This document shows, piece after piece, positions 55,201 through 62,662 of a stretch of 64,000 bases of DNA; within the stretch, counting starts at the first letter, position 1; each line of letters starts with the position of its first letter. This stretch comes from Candidatus Pantoea floridensis (GTDB lineage: Bacteria; Pseudomonadota; Gammaproteobacteria; Enterobacterales; Enterobacteriaceae). The DNA is taken from the NCBI RefSeq assembly GCF_900215435.1, contig NZ_OCMY01000002.1, forward strand, positions 62,001 to 126,000. The letters are read 5' to 3'. The position numbers were made by a program, and so were the translations under genes. Below the pieces are notes generated by a model, which was not told the origin of the DNA, made no database searches, and saw only the letters and a program-made list of their open reading frames with translations.

Positions 55201-55211
55201 GGTCGTTTTAA
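49263..55211 (+). CDS. Large autotransporter outer-membrane protein
   Basis: 1,982 aa type Va secretion protein. Signal peptide MFKLNPVLLSLVTAQG then PALPTMA. The passenger (about residues 27-1650) consists of many short repeats rich in Asn, Gly and Ser (patterns such as GxxNNGxI and GNxxTALKV) typical of a right-handed beta-helix; no serine-protease or GDSL triad was seen. The last 270 residues form a 12-strand translocator barrel ending in NAGVRWSF. Start is GTG 49263 after GAGGAAAA. Unusual features are an N-terminal CLC motif (residues 44-46) and CEDGALC before the barrel, as passengers generally lack Cys. Probably an adhesin; target unknown. Confidence 0.92.
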   Translation: MFKLNPVLLSLVTAQGMIFPALPTMAAVLKPYTPEINDNKVGAYCLCNGSTQTLSGLPQFTPGENGTGSVTIGELRTIGRIINDNVIGEARLQIGPQNYAIGIPNYEENTYKTYQVFNTADIVDLPSVGLDTVVPDYFDVNDKQYINARVASVSNGTLNIDIGQHNAAANSTTNRWSMAAKQSQLFTASNKGHLNWNGNNRITFTAGTTPYGGDRLAYDVGNVVEYAGVFTVNTLDGGTSTFNVTNLSELRNYNDWLIDQLSNANLSTDSYNSEFNKAYTLRDGRVVYRMSTNNFDDEVALPIFDQVVLSADGPKASVKINRGKTLEVVNSNSAVMRASNGAKAIINGKLASTGSGLELLNNSRGFNNGVINSGFLNNANGKGVDRSTLGGGGMAIFATNGSRFSNYGVINFQPGGGNTQGIWLGDASAINHGNINIGVTDTVGSGSAIGVIASGTGGFTNAKDGTIYIGRTPQNSQYDKTQDVAVNLSGGVTAVEGFLDSTTINNGRIVIGSKVQNAVGMKVEYGPNALARNNGIIEVNGKAQYQPAENIGMLVLDSGSGGKVGNAGSINLNGDNSTALKVIARDGNSASAYSSGTINVRGDADRFSGTNNTAVWVIGEPGSSATANLTGKINLRGTAGIGIRAEGNATVNVSANAVPSSVGNGDFLGQRQISFYTIGPNAKINLPANGHYATSSNGGTLFRVEQGADFDGRGMTLAMNAPFALGVYAAGDGSEIATLGATFNLNSRYASGLWITDGAHATVDAATQVHLSGEDAGWAAADGYRYLLQGSLVNPDTQFNNNTLLINHAAVSGSDNFQRGLIARNHAQVINTGNINLSGLAPQAIYATNGGKVTNSGEISVANNGVALYADGYEFVGDKVTTSDINNTGTLNIYSGAYGFIAYDRLSRINQNSTMNLFGDYTVGGIVTAGGQANLGPQSRVVFHAPNQVGYQVQDYGSGLIANGSNINVSTEGSTLYEVTFEGALYSLVAGTVTLSGKNSTGIDVSQPGSYVSGTDNYLVTGKGATVMRASSSASGVLSNTITLNGRNNIAGQASTNNTEIYAAGYITGNGRNATAFDVSDGARIFNQYQGVVDLKGPNSTGARVHDGGNFINRGSIHIASGTGVDVSSGYGQYVPVDSALRVDDGIAALRVGDGGWLKVYGDGQGASALQAMGKADGLLLDTGAQGFEANDIILGSYGSGSVINNRAETANISLDNVMLDVSGGNGVRSATSFDPNGRALINVSGGGTGYRFENADGSTTRNDLVIGKDYAILVSGAGTGIRANTSGKVISQGSIGIRDFNGGSAIVTSTASQVINQGSITSLSRVSPLIDLRGGQTVFINEGIINAPFPDQVVVAGGAGNDVIALLKGGVVGDVNSGSGSDELIVSGGTLNGSLTMGSGAANQATVQNVSLADTRHITTDHGAGSTLTLSELTARGGSFASDDLNKGTNLGAGWSTLNFFGSQWTLTDNIKLAHSTINIDAGSTLFAGDNVNPRLQGASNDSLVVNNAGTLDLTNGGNTAANILTIDGELASAGGSLKLNSTATQSDVLRVNGNATGTTLIDDTLVGGPLMDRDRDGAIAASEGVSLAQVSGNANAESFVLKGGYVASGPWQYGLASFAPDSSASGLWDYRLANNFVCEDGALCQPRTGSNQRAVRLAVTPQVPSYISAPVGLAYYSLAVTDDLHKRLGELRQQQGDADALGGEMFIRYLGSNLKYQSNRGLADYGYDFDLDYSAVQLGGNLLRAEGAEDSLRGGVAYTRGNTRIRPHAADGYSSTSFDSDSISLYGTWLRDSGFYLDGSLSWGWYRGETDIARQKEVASPKGNGWTASVESGYPFAFANGIRLEPQAQITWLQMKMDSFTDRDRTRVSYDDYDQTIGRLGARLDRTWQDARQNAYTPYIRANYYKGWGGTAKTNIGSADADGSQTFESGKFGQMWDVGLGGSATLKKDVALYAEADYRKEIDGNGAKGWRYNAGVRWSF

Positions 55212-55245
55212 GCCGGATTGTAAGGTAAACGGATGGCTCCAACGG

Positions 55246-55272
55246 GCCGTCCGGGTTTATTTCCCGGACGGC
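55246..55272. terminator. Hairpin between autotransporter and sitD
   Basis: Perfect 10-bp stem GCCGTCCGGG/CCCGGACGGC around a 7-base loop, between convergent genes. There is no U-run on either side, so it may be a stabilising or Rho-linked 3' end rather than a classic intrinsic terminator. Confidence 0.55.
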
Positions 55273-55274
55273 GG

Positions 55275-56114
55275 TTAAACGTGTCGCTGCTGGGTGCGGT
55301 GGTCTCTTAGCGTGGCAAAAAGAAATGCCAGTACGAACAGCAGCGCGTAAATCACCACAATGGTTGGACCCGGTGCGCTATCGAGGAAGAATGAGGCATA
55401 AACGCCGCTGAAACCGGTCACCATCGCAATGCCTACTGCCAGCAGCATCACCTGCACGAAACGACGCGCCAGCAGCAAAGCAATGGCGCCGGGCGCAATT
55501 AACATGGAAATCGATAAAATTACGCCCACGGATTTCAGCGCGGCGACGATGGTTAACGAGATCAAACACAGCAGGCCATAATGCAGCACTTTGCCATTGA
55601 TACCGCAGGCGCGCGCCTGATTGGCATCGAAAGCATGCAGCAGCAAATCACGCCACTTAATGCCAATCAACACGCTGACAATGATAGCGATAACGGCGGT
55701 CTGGATGATATCAGCGAGACTGATGCCTAACATATCGCCGAATAAAATATGGTCGAGATGGACTTCAGGCTGTAGTTTCAGGTACAGCACCAAACCTGCG
55801 CCAAACATACCGGAGAAAACAATGCCCATTACCGTATCAGGTTTTATGCGGCTATTTTCGGTGATATAGCCGGTAGCGACGGCACACAGCATGCCGGCGA
55901 TGAACGCACCGATGGCGTAAGGCAGGCCAATCAGCCAGGCGATCACTACGCCGGGGAATACCGCGTGACTCATGGCATCGCCCAACAGCGACCAACCTTT
56001 TAGCACCAAAAAAGCAGACAGCATCGCGCACGGCAATGACAGCAGCAGCGTGGTGATCAGCGCCATATTCATGAATGCAAACTGGAAGGGGCTCAGCAAA
56101 AGTTCACTCATCAT
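55275..56114 (-). CDS. sitD: Manganese/iron ABC transporter permease SitD
   Basis: 279 aa, eight-helix permease of the ABC-3 family. LPCAMLSAFLVLKGWSLLGDAMSHAVFPGVV is the diagnostic loop, and GVILSISMLIAPGAIALLLARRF the channel-forming segment. Last gene of sitABCD and overlapping the preceding permease gene. Starts at 56120, 56114 and 56111 are possible; spacing from GGGAG favours 56114. Confidence 0.9.
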   Translation of the reverse strand: MMSELLLSPFQFAFMNMALITTLLLSLPCAMLSAFLVLKGWSLLGDAMSHAVFPGVVIAWLIGLPYAIGAFIAGMLCAVATGYITENSRIKPDTVMGIVFSGMFGAGLVLYLKLQPEVHLDHILFGDMLGISLADIIQTAVIAIIVSVLIGIKWRDLLLHAFDANQARACGINGKVLHYGLLCLISLTIVAALKSVGVILSISMLIAPGAIALLLARRFVQVMLLAVGIAMVTGFSGVYASFFLDSAPGPTIVVIYALLFVLAFLFATLRDHRTQQRHV

Positions 56115-56967
56115 TGCCATTCTCCCTCGTCAAACGGGCACGACGGCGCGCGGCGAGCACCCCATGTTTAGGCGCAAACACGAAAGCCACCAAAAACACC
56201 AGCGTCTGGGCCACCACAATGACGCCGCCCGTGGCACCGTCGAGAAAATAACTGCTCCACGCGCCGAGAAAGCTGGTGACGCTGCCAATGGTTACGGCGA
56301 TCAGCAACAGACGCGGAAAGCGATCCGTCAACAGGTAGGCGGTTGCGCCCGGCGTAACCACCAGGCAAATCACCATGAATGCGCCAACCGTTTGCAGCGC
56401 GGCAACCGTCGAGGCGGAGAGGAGGGTGAAGAATAAGATTTTCAGCCGCAGCGTATTCAGACCCAGCGAGCGGGCATGGCTTTCATCAAAGAAGGTGACC
56501 ATCAAATCTTTCCACTTCAACAGCAAAATGGTGAGCGTAATAACGCCAATCGCACCGAGCTGCCAGATATCGGCGGGCGCAACGGCAAGAATATTTCCCA
56601 GCACGATGGTCTGAATATTGACTGCCGTGGGATTGAGGGACACCAGAAACAGACCGATACCGAAAAACGAAGAAAAAATCAGGCCGATGATGGCATCTTC
56701 TTTCAGCCGCGTGCGCTGATTGAGAAACAGCATGCTGCCTGCCGCCAAGCCCCCGGAGAGAAAGGCGCCTAACGCAAAGGGCAGTCCCAGCATATAGGCA
56801 CCGGCCACGCCGGGCACAATCGAGTGCGACAGCGCATCACCAATCAATGACCAGCCTTTCAGCATCAGGAAGCAGGACAGAAAGGCGCAAATCGCGCCGA
56901 CCAGCGCCGCAATCCACATTGCATTCAGCATGTATTGATAACCAAACGGCTCAATAATCCACGACAT
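56104..56967 (-). CDS. sitC: Manganese/iron ABC transporter permease SitC
   Basis: 287 aa ABC-3 family permease, paralogous to SitD. FLSCFLMLKGWSLIGDALSHSIVPGVAGAYMLG matches the same loop, and TVGAFMVICLVVTPGATAYLLTDRF the channel segment. Start at 56967 after GGGGAG; the frame is open for 74 further codons upstream, which overlap sitB and are not used. Overlaps sitB by 17 bp. Confidence 0.92.
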   Translation of the reverse strand: MSWIIEPFGYQYMLNAMWIAALVGAICAFLSCFLMLKGWSLIGDALSHSIVPGVAGAYMLGLPFALGAFLSGGLAAGSMLFLNQRTRLKEDAIIGLIFSSFFGIGLFLVSLNPTAVNIQTIVLGNILAVAPADIWQLGAIGVITLTILLLKWKDLMVTFFDESHARSLGLNTLRLKILFFTLLSASTVAALQTVGAFMVICLVVTPGATAYLLTDRFPRLLLIAVTIGSVTSFLGAWSSYFLDGATGGVIVVAQTLVFLVAFVFAPKHGVLAARRRARLTRENGNDE

Positions 56968-57772
56968 GGCTTGCTCCCCGGTCGTGATCCCTGGCCAAAA
57001 CTCGCTGTAGCAATACCGTATTACGCTGATGCAGTACGCCATCGAACGCCTTTGCCAGGTTTTCGGCGGTGAAGGTCTCCTCCAGTAAGCCGCTGGCGAT
57101 AACCGTATTTTTGACGAATACGCAGCGGTCGCAGAACTCAGGAATGGCATTGAGATCGTGGGTGGAAACCAGCATGGTGCGCCCTTCATTGCGCAGCTCC
57201 CTGAGCAGGGCGATGATGGCCGCTTCCGTTTTTACATCTACGCCGGTGAAGGGTTCATCCAGCAGGATGAGTTGACCACTTTGCGCCAGCGCGCGTGCCA
57301 GAAATACGCGTTTTTTCTGCCCGCCCGAGAGTTCGCCAATCTGACGGTGGCGATAGGCGCTCATCCCCACGCGCTCCAGCGCCTGCTCTACGCTCTGTTT
57401 ATCGGCCGGGCGCGGAATCCGCAGCATGCCCATGTAGCCGTAGCGACCCATCATCACCACATCTTCCACCAGCACCGGAAAGCTCCAGTCAACGTCCTCC
57501 GATTGCGGTACATAAGAGACGATATTGTGTTTCAACGCTTTGTTAGCCGGTAAACCTGCCAGCGTAACCGCGCCGGAAGAGAGCGGCACAAAACCCATGA
57601 TGGCTTTAAACAATGTGGATTTACCGGAACCATTCACACCAATCAGTGCGGTGATGCTGCCTGCCGGCACGCTAAAGCTTGCCTTGCGCAGCGCGGTGTG
57701 GCCATTGCGATAGGTGACACCGACATTTTCCACGTTTAAGCCCGCCGCGGCATTCATCTCGACCTTGCTCAT
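56951..57772 (-). CDS. sitB: Manganese/iron ABC transporter ATP-binding protein SitB
   Basis: 273 aa cytoplasmic ATPase. Walker A GVNGSGKST, Q-loop VPQSEDVDWSFPVLVEDVVMMGRYGYMG (characteristic of the metal-type ATPases), signature LSGGQKKRVFLARALAQ, Walker B LILLDEPFTGVD and H-loop STHD. Overlaps sitA by 4 bp. Confidence 0.94.
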   Translation of the reverse strand: MSKVEMNAAAGLNVENVGVTYRNGHTALRKASFSVPAGSITALIGVNGSGKSTLFKAIMGFVPLSSGAVTLAGLPANKALKHNIVSYVPQSEDVDWSFPVLVEDVVMMGRYGYMGMLRIPRPADKQSVEQALERVGMSAYRHRQIGELSGGQKKRVFLARALAQSGQLILLDEPFTGVDVKTEAAIIALLRELRNEGRTMLVSTHDLNAIPEFCDRCVFVKNTVIASGLLEETFTAENLAKAFDGVLHQRNTVLLQRVLARDHDRGASHVVDY

Positions 57773-58680
57773 TTCTGGCTTCCTTCTGTGATGCCTTTCA
57801 CCACGGTTTCGGTGGTGACGCGCAGGAGATCAAGATACGTTGGAACCGGGCCCGCGCTGTTGCTCAGCGAATCCACATACAACACGCCGCCATAATGGAT
57901 TTTGGCTTCACGCGCCACCTGCTGCGCCGGTTTAGCCGAAATGGTGCTTTCACTGAAAATCACCGGAATGTTATGGGTGCGTATCGCATCGATCACTTTG
58001 CGCACCTGCTGCGGCGTACCTTGCTGATCGGCGTTGATTGGCCATAAATAGCGTTCTTTCAGGCCGAAGTCTCGCGCAAGGTAGGAGAACGCGCCTTCGC
58101 TGGTGACCAGCCAACGTTTATCCACCGGCAGCTTTTCGATAGCAGCGCGCATAGGTGCGATGGTTTGCTGGATCTGTGCTTTGTAACGCTCGGCATTGGC
58201 CTGATAAATCGCAGCATTGTGCGGATCGTATTTTTGCAAAGCATTACGAATGTTATCGACGTAAATCAGCGCGTTATCCGGCGACATCCAGGCATGCGGA
58301 TTGGGTTTGCCGTTATAGGGACCTTCGGTGATGCCCATGGGTTCGATACCCGCCGTTACGGTGACTTGCGGCACATCGTTTAAGCGTTGATAAAAGCGGC
58401 TAAACCACATTTCAAGATTAAAGCCGTTCACCAGAATCAGATTCGCCCCCTGCGCGCGACGAATGTCACCGGGCGTGGGCTGATATTCATGAATTTCGGC
58501 ACCGGTTTTGGTAATTGAGGTCACCTCCGCCGCATCGCCCGCTACATTCTTCGCCATATCTGCAATCACCGTAAACGTGGTGACAACTTTCAGTTTCTCT
58601 GCTGCCGCGGCGCGACAAGGCAACAGCGCACTAAGCGTGAGCAGCGTGATAACAAGGGGCAAAAAGCGTTGGGTGAACAT
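57769..58680 (-). CDS. sitA: Manganese/iron ABC transporter periplasmic binding protein SitA
   Basis: 303 aa cluster A-I (ZnuA-like) protein that binds Mn(II)/Fe(II). Signal peptide MFTQRFLPLVITLLTLSALL ending PCRAAAA. KLKVVTTFTVIADMAKNV opens the mature part; GAEIHEYQPTPGDIRRAQ and NPHAWMSPDNALIY hold metal-binding His residues, with Glu in VTSEGAFSYLA and Asp in YVDSLS as expected for Mn/Fe rather than Zn binding. Start ATG 58680 after GGAGA; a GTG at 58692 is less likely. First gene of sitABCD, under two MntR-box-like sites. Confidence 0.94.
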   Translation of the reverse strand: MFTQRFLPLVITLLTLSALLPCRAAAAEKLKVVTTFTVIADMAKNVAGDAAEVTSITKTGAEIHEYQPTPGDIRRAQGANLILVNGFNLEMWFSRFYQRLNDVPQVTVTAGIEPMGITEGPYNGKPNPHAWMSPDNALIYVDNIRNALQKYDPHNAAIYQANAERYKAQIQQTIAPMRAAIEKLPVDKRWLVTSEGAFSYLARDFGLKERYLWPINADQQGTPQQVRKVIDAIRTHNIPVIFSESTISAKPAQQVAREAKIHYGGVLYVDSLSNSAGPVPTYLDLLRVTTETVVKGITEGSQK

Positions 58681-58697
58681 CGTCGTCTCCACAGTAA

Positions 58698-58713
58698 TAT
58701 AGCCAATGCTATA
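58698..58713. promoter_or_regulatory. MntR box 1 of the sit promoter
   Basis: TATAGCCAATGCTATA, matching the core of the MntR consensus (ATAGC-N4/5-GCTAT). 18 bp before the sitA start. Confidence 0.75.
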
Positions 58714-58716
58714 AAA

Positions 58717-58732
58717 TATAGCAGGTGCTATT
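58717..58732. promoter_or_regulatory. MntR box 2 of the sit promoter
   Basis: TATAGCAGGTGCTATT, a second ATAGC-N4-GCTAT palindrome 19 bp from the first, hence on nearly the same DNA face. Confidence 0.75.
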
Positions 58733-58881
58733 TATATGAAGCAATTTTGTTCACAATGCCAGTACAAAGACAAAAATTTACCGAAAGGTGGAGTGGGAGG
58801 TTGCGGGGGATGAATGCTGAATATCGAGTGAAATCGGTACGCATCGATGCATTAATGCCGACTATATTGCGGTTATATGCA

Positions 58882-58949
58882 GGTGCGCATGAATGCGCAC
58901 CCTACAAAAACCCGGCTATATCCACGCAGGGTCGCCATTCATGGCGACC
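58882..58949. repeat. Class B + class A palindromes
   Basis: GGTGCGCATGAATGCGCACC at 58882-58901 and GGTCGCCATTCATGGCGACC at 58930-58949, between sitA and the 3' end of the chemoreceptor gene. The order is reversed relative to the other pairs. Confidence 0.9.
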
Positions 58950-58979
58950 AAGACGCAAAGCTGCGTACCTGGCGCAGCA

Positions 58980-60266
58980 TCACACATCCAACCGATGAAT
59001 CACATTCACAAACTCATGTACGCCGCTGTTTATTTCTCTCAGGCTGCGTGACAGGACGCTGATTTTATCCTGCTCTGTAACCACAAACTGCTTCACTTCA
59101 TGCAACTGCTGTTGCATTTGCGCAATCAGACTGGCGTTGTGTTCCACCACTTGGGTGATCTGTTTGGTGGCGCTGGAGGTCGATGCTGCCAGGCGACGCA
59201 CTTCGCCTGCCACCACGCTGAATCCTCGTCCCGCTTCACCGGCTCGCGCGGATTCAATCGCCGCATTCAAGGCCAGAATATTGGTTTGTGAGGCGATCAG
59301 GTTGATGGTCTCAACCACTTCGCTGATGCTTTTAGCCGACGCGTTGAGCTCAGCACCAATCGCGGTGGCCGCGTTGACCTGAACCGCCACCAGGCCGGAG
59401 TTGCGGATAGTTTCATCCAGCACCTCATTGGCATTGTCGGTAATTTGCGAGGTCTCTTCAGAGGTGGTGAGCGCAATGTCTGCCACACGCTTGGCGGCCT
59501 CAACGCGCGCGGTGATGTCAGAAGCGATTTTAATCACCTTGTACACCTTGCCATCGGCGTCATAGACCGGGTTGTAGCTGGCTTCGAGCCAGATGCGATC
59601 GCCGCTGGCGGTTTTGCGCTCGAAGCGGCCGACAAAGTGTTGGCCTTTAGCGATTTTGCGCCAGAAGTCGGGGTTTTCGCGATAGAAATCATCGAAACAG
59701 AACAGGCGATGATGTTGGCCTACAATTGCCGCCAGCTCATAGCCCATATGCGTCAGGAAGTTGCTATTGGCACTCAGGATCTGACCTTCCGGAGAGAATT
59801 CAATCACCGCCATGGAGAGGTCGAGCGCCGTGATCACGGCTTCTTTATGCTCCAGCTCCTGGTGACGTTCGGTAATGTCAGACGCCACCTTGATGACTTT
59901 GTACACATGGCCCTTCTCATCGCTAACCGGAAAATAGGTGGCGCTGAGATAGAAACGCTGACGCTGCTTGTTAAAACGCTCGAAAATTCCCGTTACCGAT
60001 TCTCCGGCCGCCAGCGTTTGCCAGAACGAGAGATAGCGGGATGATTGGCTGTAATGTGCGCTACAGAAGATGCGGTGATGCTTACCCTGAATTTCATCCA
60101 GCTGGTAGCCGGTGGTTTCAAGGAAGAGTGGGTTGGCGGTAAGGATTTCGCCATTGGGCGAAAACTCAATCCATGCAACATGCTGTTTGATCGCATTGAT
60201 ATCTTTAAGCACATCGCCGCTCTTTGAAAACGGCAATGTAAGACTCGACTTTTTCACACCAAACAT
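58980..60266 (-). CDS. PAS-PAS methyl-accepting chemotaxis protein, BdlA-like
   Basis: 428 aa soluble chemoreceptor with no membrane helix. Two PAS domains in tandem (about residues 25-145 and 148-268): [22 protein letters not shown] and [22 protein letters not shown] start them, and both end [17 protein letters not shown]. A short signalling domain follows, with [20 protein letters not shown] at the tip. Size and order match BdlA of Pseudomonas, which links redox or nutrient signals to biofilm dispersal, and are Aer-like in domain type. Start at 60266 after GAGG; the frame stays open 44 codons upstream. A consensus sigma-28 promoter is at 60469-60495. Confidence 0.9.
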   Translation of the reverse strand: MFGVKKSSLTLPFSKSGDVLKDINAIKQHVAWIEFSPNGEILTANPLFLETTGYQLDEIQGKHHRIFCSAHYSQSSRYLSFWQTLAAGESVTGIFERFNKQRQRFYLSATYFPVSDEKGHVYKVIKVASDITERHQELEHKEAVITALDLSMAVIEFSPEGQILSANSNFLTHMGYELAAIVGQHHRLFCFDDFYRENPDFWRKIAKGQHFVGRFERKTASGDRIWLEASYNPVYDADGKVYKVIKIASDITARVEAAKRVADIALTTSEETSQITDNANEVLDETIRNSGLVAVQVNAATAIGAELNASAKSISEVVETINLIASQTNILALNAAIESARAGEAGRGFSVVAGEVRRLAASTSSATKQITQVVEHNASLIAQMQQQLHEVKQFVVTEQDKISVLSRSLREINSGVHEFVNVIHRLDV

Positions 60267-60682
60267 GGGAAGCCTCAGGCGATTGCTGTTGAACGAAATG
60301 CGTGCAGCTTCAGTTGGGTCACGACTACGATGCGTAACCTCGACTGCTCCGCAAGATTCCCCTTCGCCGGACACTTCAAAAGGTGTCTCTCTGCGCATCA
60401 GCGCCGCATGGGGTCATTAAGTAACCTACCTGATGTTTTAAACGAACCGATTGGCGGTTCACCTTTGGTTATCGGCGCGAAGAACTAAAGGTTTAATTTG
60501 AATGCATGTCATAACAGCGCCAGAAATGCCGCCCGCATTTTTGCGGTATCGAACTGGTAATAAATCCGCTTCCTGACTAGATGTTTAACGTCCTTGTTAT
60601 TACTTTGCGCATCCTGGATGCGACTTTGCTAGCCCACGTTGCTGCGGCATGACGCGTGGGCGTTACCTTTTTGGAGTTGATG
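60267..60682. other. Intergenic region between chemoreceptor and esterase genes
   Basis: 416 bp between divergent genes. On the chemoreceptor side there is a 200-nt leader after the sigma-28 promoter, of which 132 nt are open in frame with the gene. No riboswitch class could be assigned. The 180 bp before the esterase gene should hold its promoter. Confidence 0.45.
60469..60495 (-). promoter_or_regulatory. Sigma-28 (FliA) promoter of the PAS-PAS chemoreceptor
   Basis: On the reverse strand TAAA (60492-60495), 15-bp spacer, GCCGATAA (60469-60476), an exact match to TAAA-N15-GCCGATAA. The leader to the chemoreceptor start is about 200 nt. Confidence 0.88.
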
Positions 60683-62662
60683 ATGAAAAACCACAAATGG
60701 GCACTTTCCGCCGTCGCCATCGCGACGCTCAGCAGCTTGCTGACGCCTGCTTCCGCATTGGCATGGGATAGTTTGACGGTATTTGGCGATAGCTTAAGCG
60801 ATGGCGGCAACGTGGGCCGCTTCACCTATGATGGCGCGCAACATCCGCTGTACGATGAGATTCTCGCGGCCCATCTCGGGCAAAATCTGCAGGCTTCTTC
60901 ACGCGGTGGCAGCAATTATGCCCAGGGTAATGGCGTAACGATTCCCGCCATCAACCCTGATTTGAACACGCAAGATCAGCTGGCGAGCTATCTGCAATCC
61001 ACCGGCGGGCGCGCTGACGGTAACGGCCTCTATATTCATTGGGTTGGCGCTAATGATATTGCTGCGGCCGTCACTAATCCGCTGACCGCGCGTGAAACCA
61101 TCAGCACCAGCGCCACGGCGGCGGTGGCACAGGTAAAAACGCTGCTTGATGCCGGTGCGGGCGCGGTGATTGTCCCCAACGTGCCGCAGCTGGGATCGAC
61201 GCCCTATATGGTGGAAGCGGTGCTGAGTGTCCTGGGGTCAGCCGCGACGCCCGCACTGGCGGCGGCATTTCAGTCGCTGGATGACGTGGCAACACCCAAT
61301 ACGGCGGCGCGTCAGCAGGCGGTGCAGGATGCTTTTACCCAGGCGGCAGGGCAGATTTCAACCATCCCGGTGGTGCGTGATGCGCTGGCTAAACAGCTTT
61401 ATGCGGCCTGGCAGGCGCTGAGTGAGCAGGTTACCGCACTGTCAGATGGCTACAATCAGCAAGAAGAAGCGGGGTTAGCGCAGCTGAATGGCAACATTGT
61501 GCGTGTTGATATCGCCGGTTTGTTCAATGAAGTGATTGCTAATCCCACGCAATATGGCTTATCCAATACCATCGGCATGGCGTGTCCGTTAGGCACATCG
61601 GCGGCAGAATGTTCCTCGGCCGCACCCGGTTTCTCCAGCGCACAAGCGTATCTATTTGCCGATCATCTGCATCCCAGCCCGGCCGTGCATGCGATGATCG
61701 CGGATTACATCCAATCAGTTCTTGATGCACCCGCGCAAGTGGCAGCGCTGTCGCAGTCCCCCCTGATGATGGCGCGTGACATGCACAATACGCTGGATGG
61801 GCATTTGCAGCAGCAGCGCCAGCAACCGGCCAGCGCCGGGCAATTCACGGTATTCGGCGGTTATGCCGGGCAGCACAGAGATTATCAGGGTGACAGCTGG
61901 AACAACGGCGATGCTAACACCACCAATCTGACGCTGGGTATCGGCTATCAGCTTACCGATAACTGGCAAACCGGCGTGCTGTTCTCCAACGCAAACCAGC
62001 GTCAGGAACCCTCATCAAACTTTGATTACAAGCTGCGCGGTAATCTAGTGGCCATTTACAGCCAGCTTACGCTGTTCGATCAGGGCTGGATCAACGCTGA
62101 TTTGCACTATGCCGATCTCGATTTCGACAGCATAGAGCGTGACATTCATATCGGCCCGGCTACGCGCACCGAACAGGGCAACAGCAGCGGTAAATTACTG
62201 GGTATGCGAGTACAAACCGGCTGGTCGTTACCTTTGGGCGAACACCTAAATACCGGGCCCGTAGCGAGTTACGCGCTGGATTATGGCCGGGTTGGCGGCT
62301 ACAGCGAAAACGGTGACAGCAGTACCTCAATGCGTTACTCCGATCAAACCACTCATTCTCAGATTGGCGCAGTGGGATGGCGAATTGATAGCAAACAGTG
62401 GCTGATTAATCCCTGGGCGCAGGTCAGTTATAACCACCAATTTGGCGATACTGATTCCACGGTACGGGCCGGATTGAAGTCAACCAGCACATCCTTCGCG
62501 CGCAGCATTGAGGCGGGCGATAAAAATTGGCTGGATATGTCCGTTGGTGCCAACGTGCCGCTTGGGCAAACTGTCAATGCGTTTGCGGGGGTTTCTACGG
62601 TGGGCGGTAACAGTGACTACCATCAGGTGACGTGGAATGTCGGCGTAAACGCCACGTTTTAA
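60683..62662 (+). CDS. GDSL-esterase autotransporter, EstA/ApeE-like
   Basis: 659 aa outer-membrane esterase displayed at the cell surface. Signal peptide MKNHKWALSAVAIATLSSLL ending ASALA. The GDSL domain has FGDSLSDGGNVGRF (Ser37), the GGSNYAQGNG block, VGANDIAAAV with the oxyanion Asn, and DHLHPSPAVHAMI with catalytic Asp and His. The last 270 residues form the barrel, ending VGVNATF. Start at 60683 (or 60680) after GGAG. The substrate is likely a lipid or ester; in Pseudomonas EstA affects rhamnolipid and motility. A hairpin (62665-62693) and a terminator follow. Confidence 0.93.
   Translation: MKNHKWALSAVAIATLSSLLTPASALAWDSLTVFGDSLSDGGNVGRFTYDGAQHPLYDEILAAHLGQNLQASSRGGSNYAQGNGVTIPAINPDLNTQDQLASYLQSTGGRADGNGLYIHWVGANDIAAAVTNPLTARETISTSATAAVAQVKTLLDAGAGAVIVPNVPQLGSTPYMVEAVLSVLGSAATPALAAAFQSLDDVATPNTAARQQAVQDAFTQAAGQISTIPVVRDALAKQLYAAWQALSEQVTALSDGYNQQEEAGLAQLNGNIVRVDIAGLFNEVIANPTQYGLSNTIGMACPLGTSAAECSSAAPGFSSAQAYLFADHLHPSPAVHAMIADYIQSVLDAPAQVAALSQSPLMMARDMHNTLDGHLQQQRQQPASAGQFTVFGGYAGQHRDYQGDSWNNGDANTTNLTLGIGYQLTDNWQTGVLFSNANQRQEPSSNFDYKLRGNLVAIYSQLTLFDQGWINADLHYADLDFDSIERDIHIGPATRTEQGNSSGKLLGMRVQTGWSLPLGEHLNTGPVASYALDYGRVGGYSENGDSSTSMRYSDQTTHSQIGAVGWRIDSKQWLINPWAQVSYNHQFGDTDSTVRAGLKSTSTSFARSIEAGDKNWLDMSVGANVPLGQTVNAFAGVSTVGGNSDYHQVTWNVGVNATF

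Noticed and set aside
60267..60420. Riboswitch (for example c-di-GMP) in the chemoreceptor leader
   Set aside because: The sequence lacks the conserved GEMM core elements; only a general suspicion from leader length remained.
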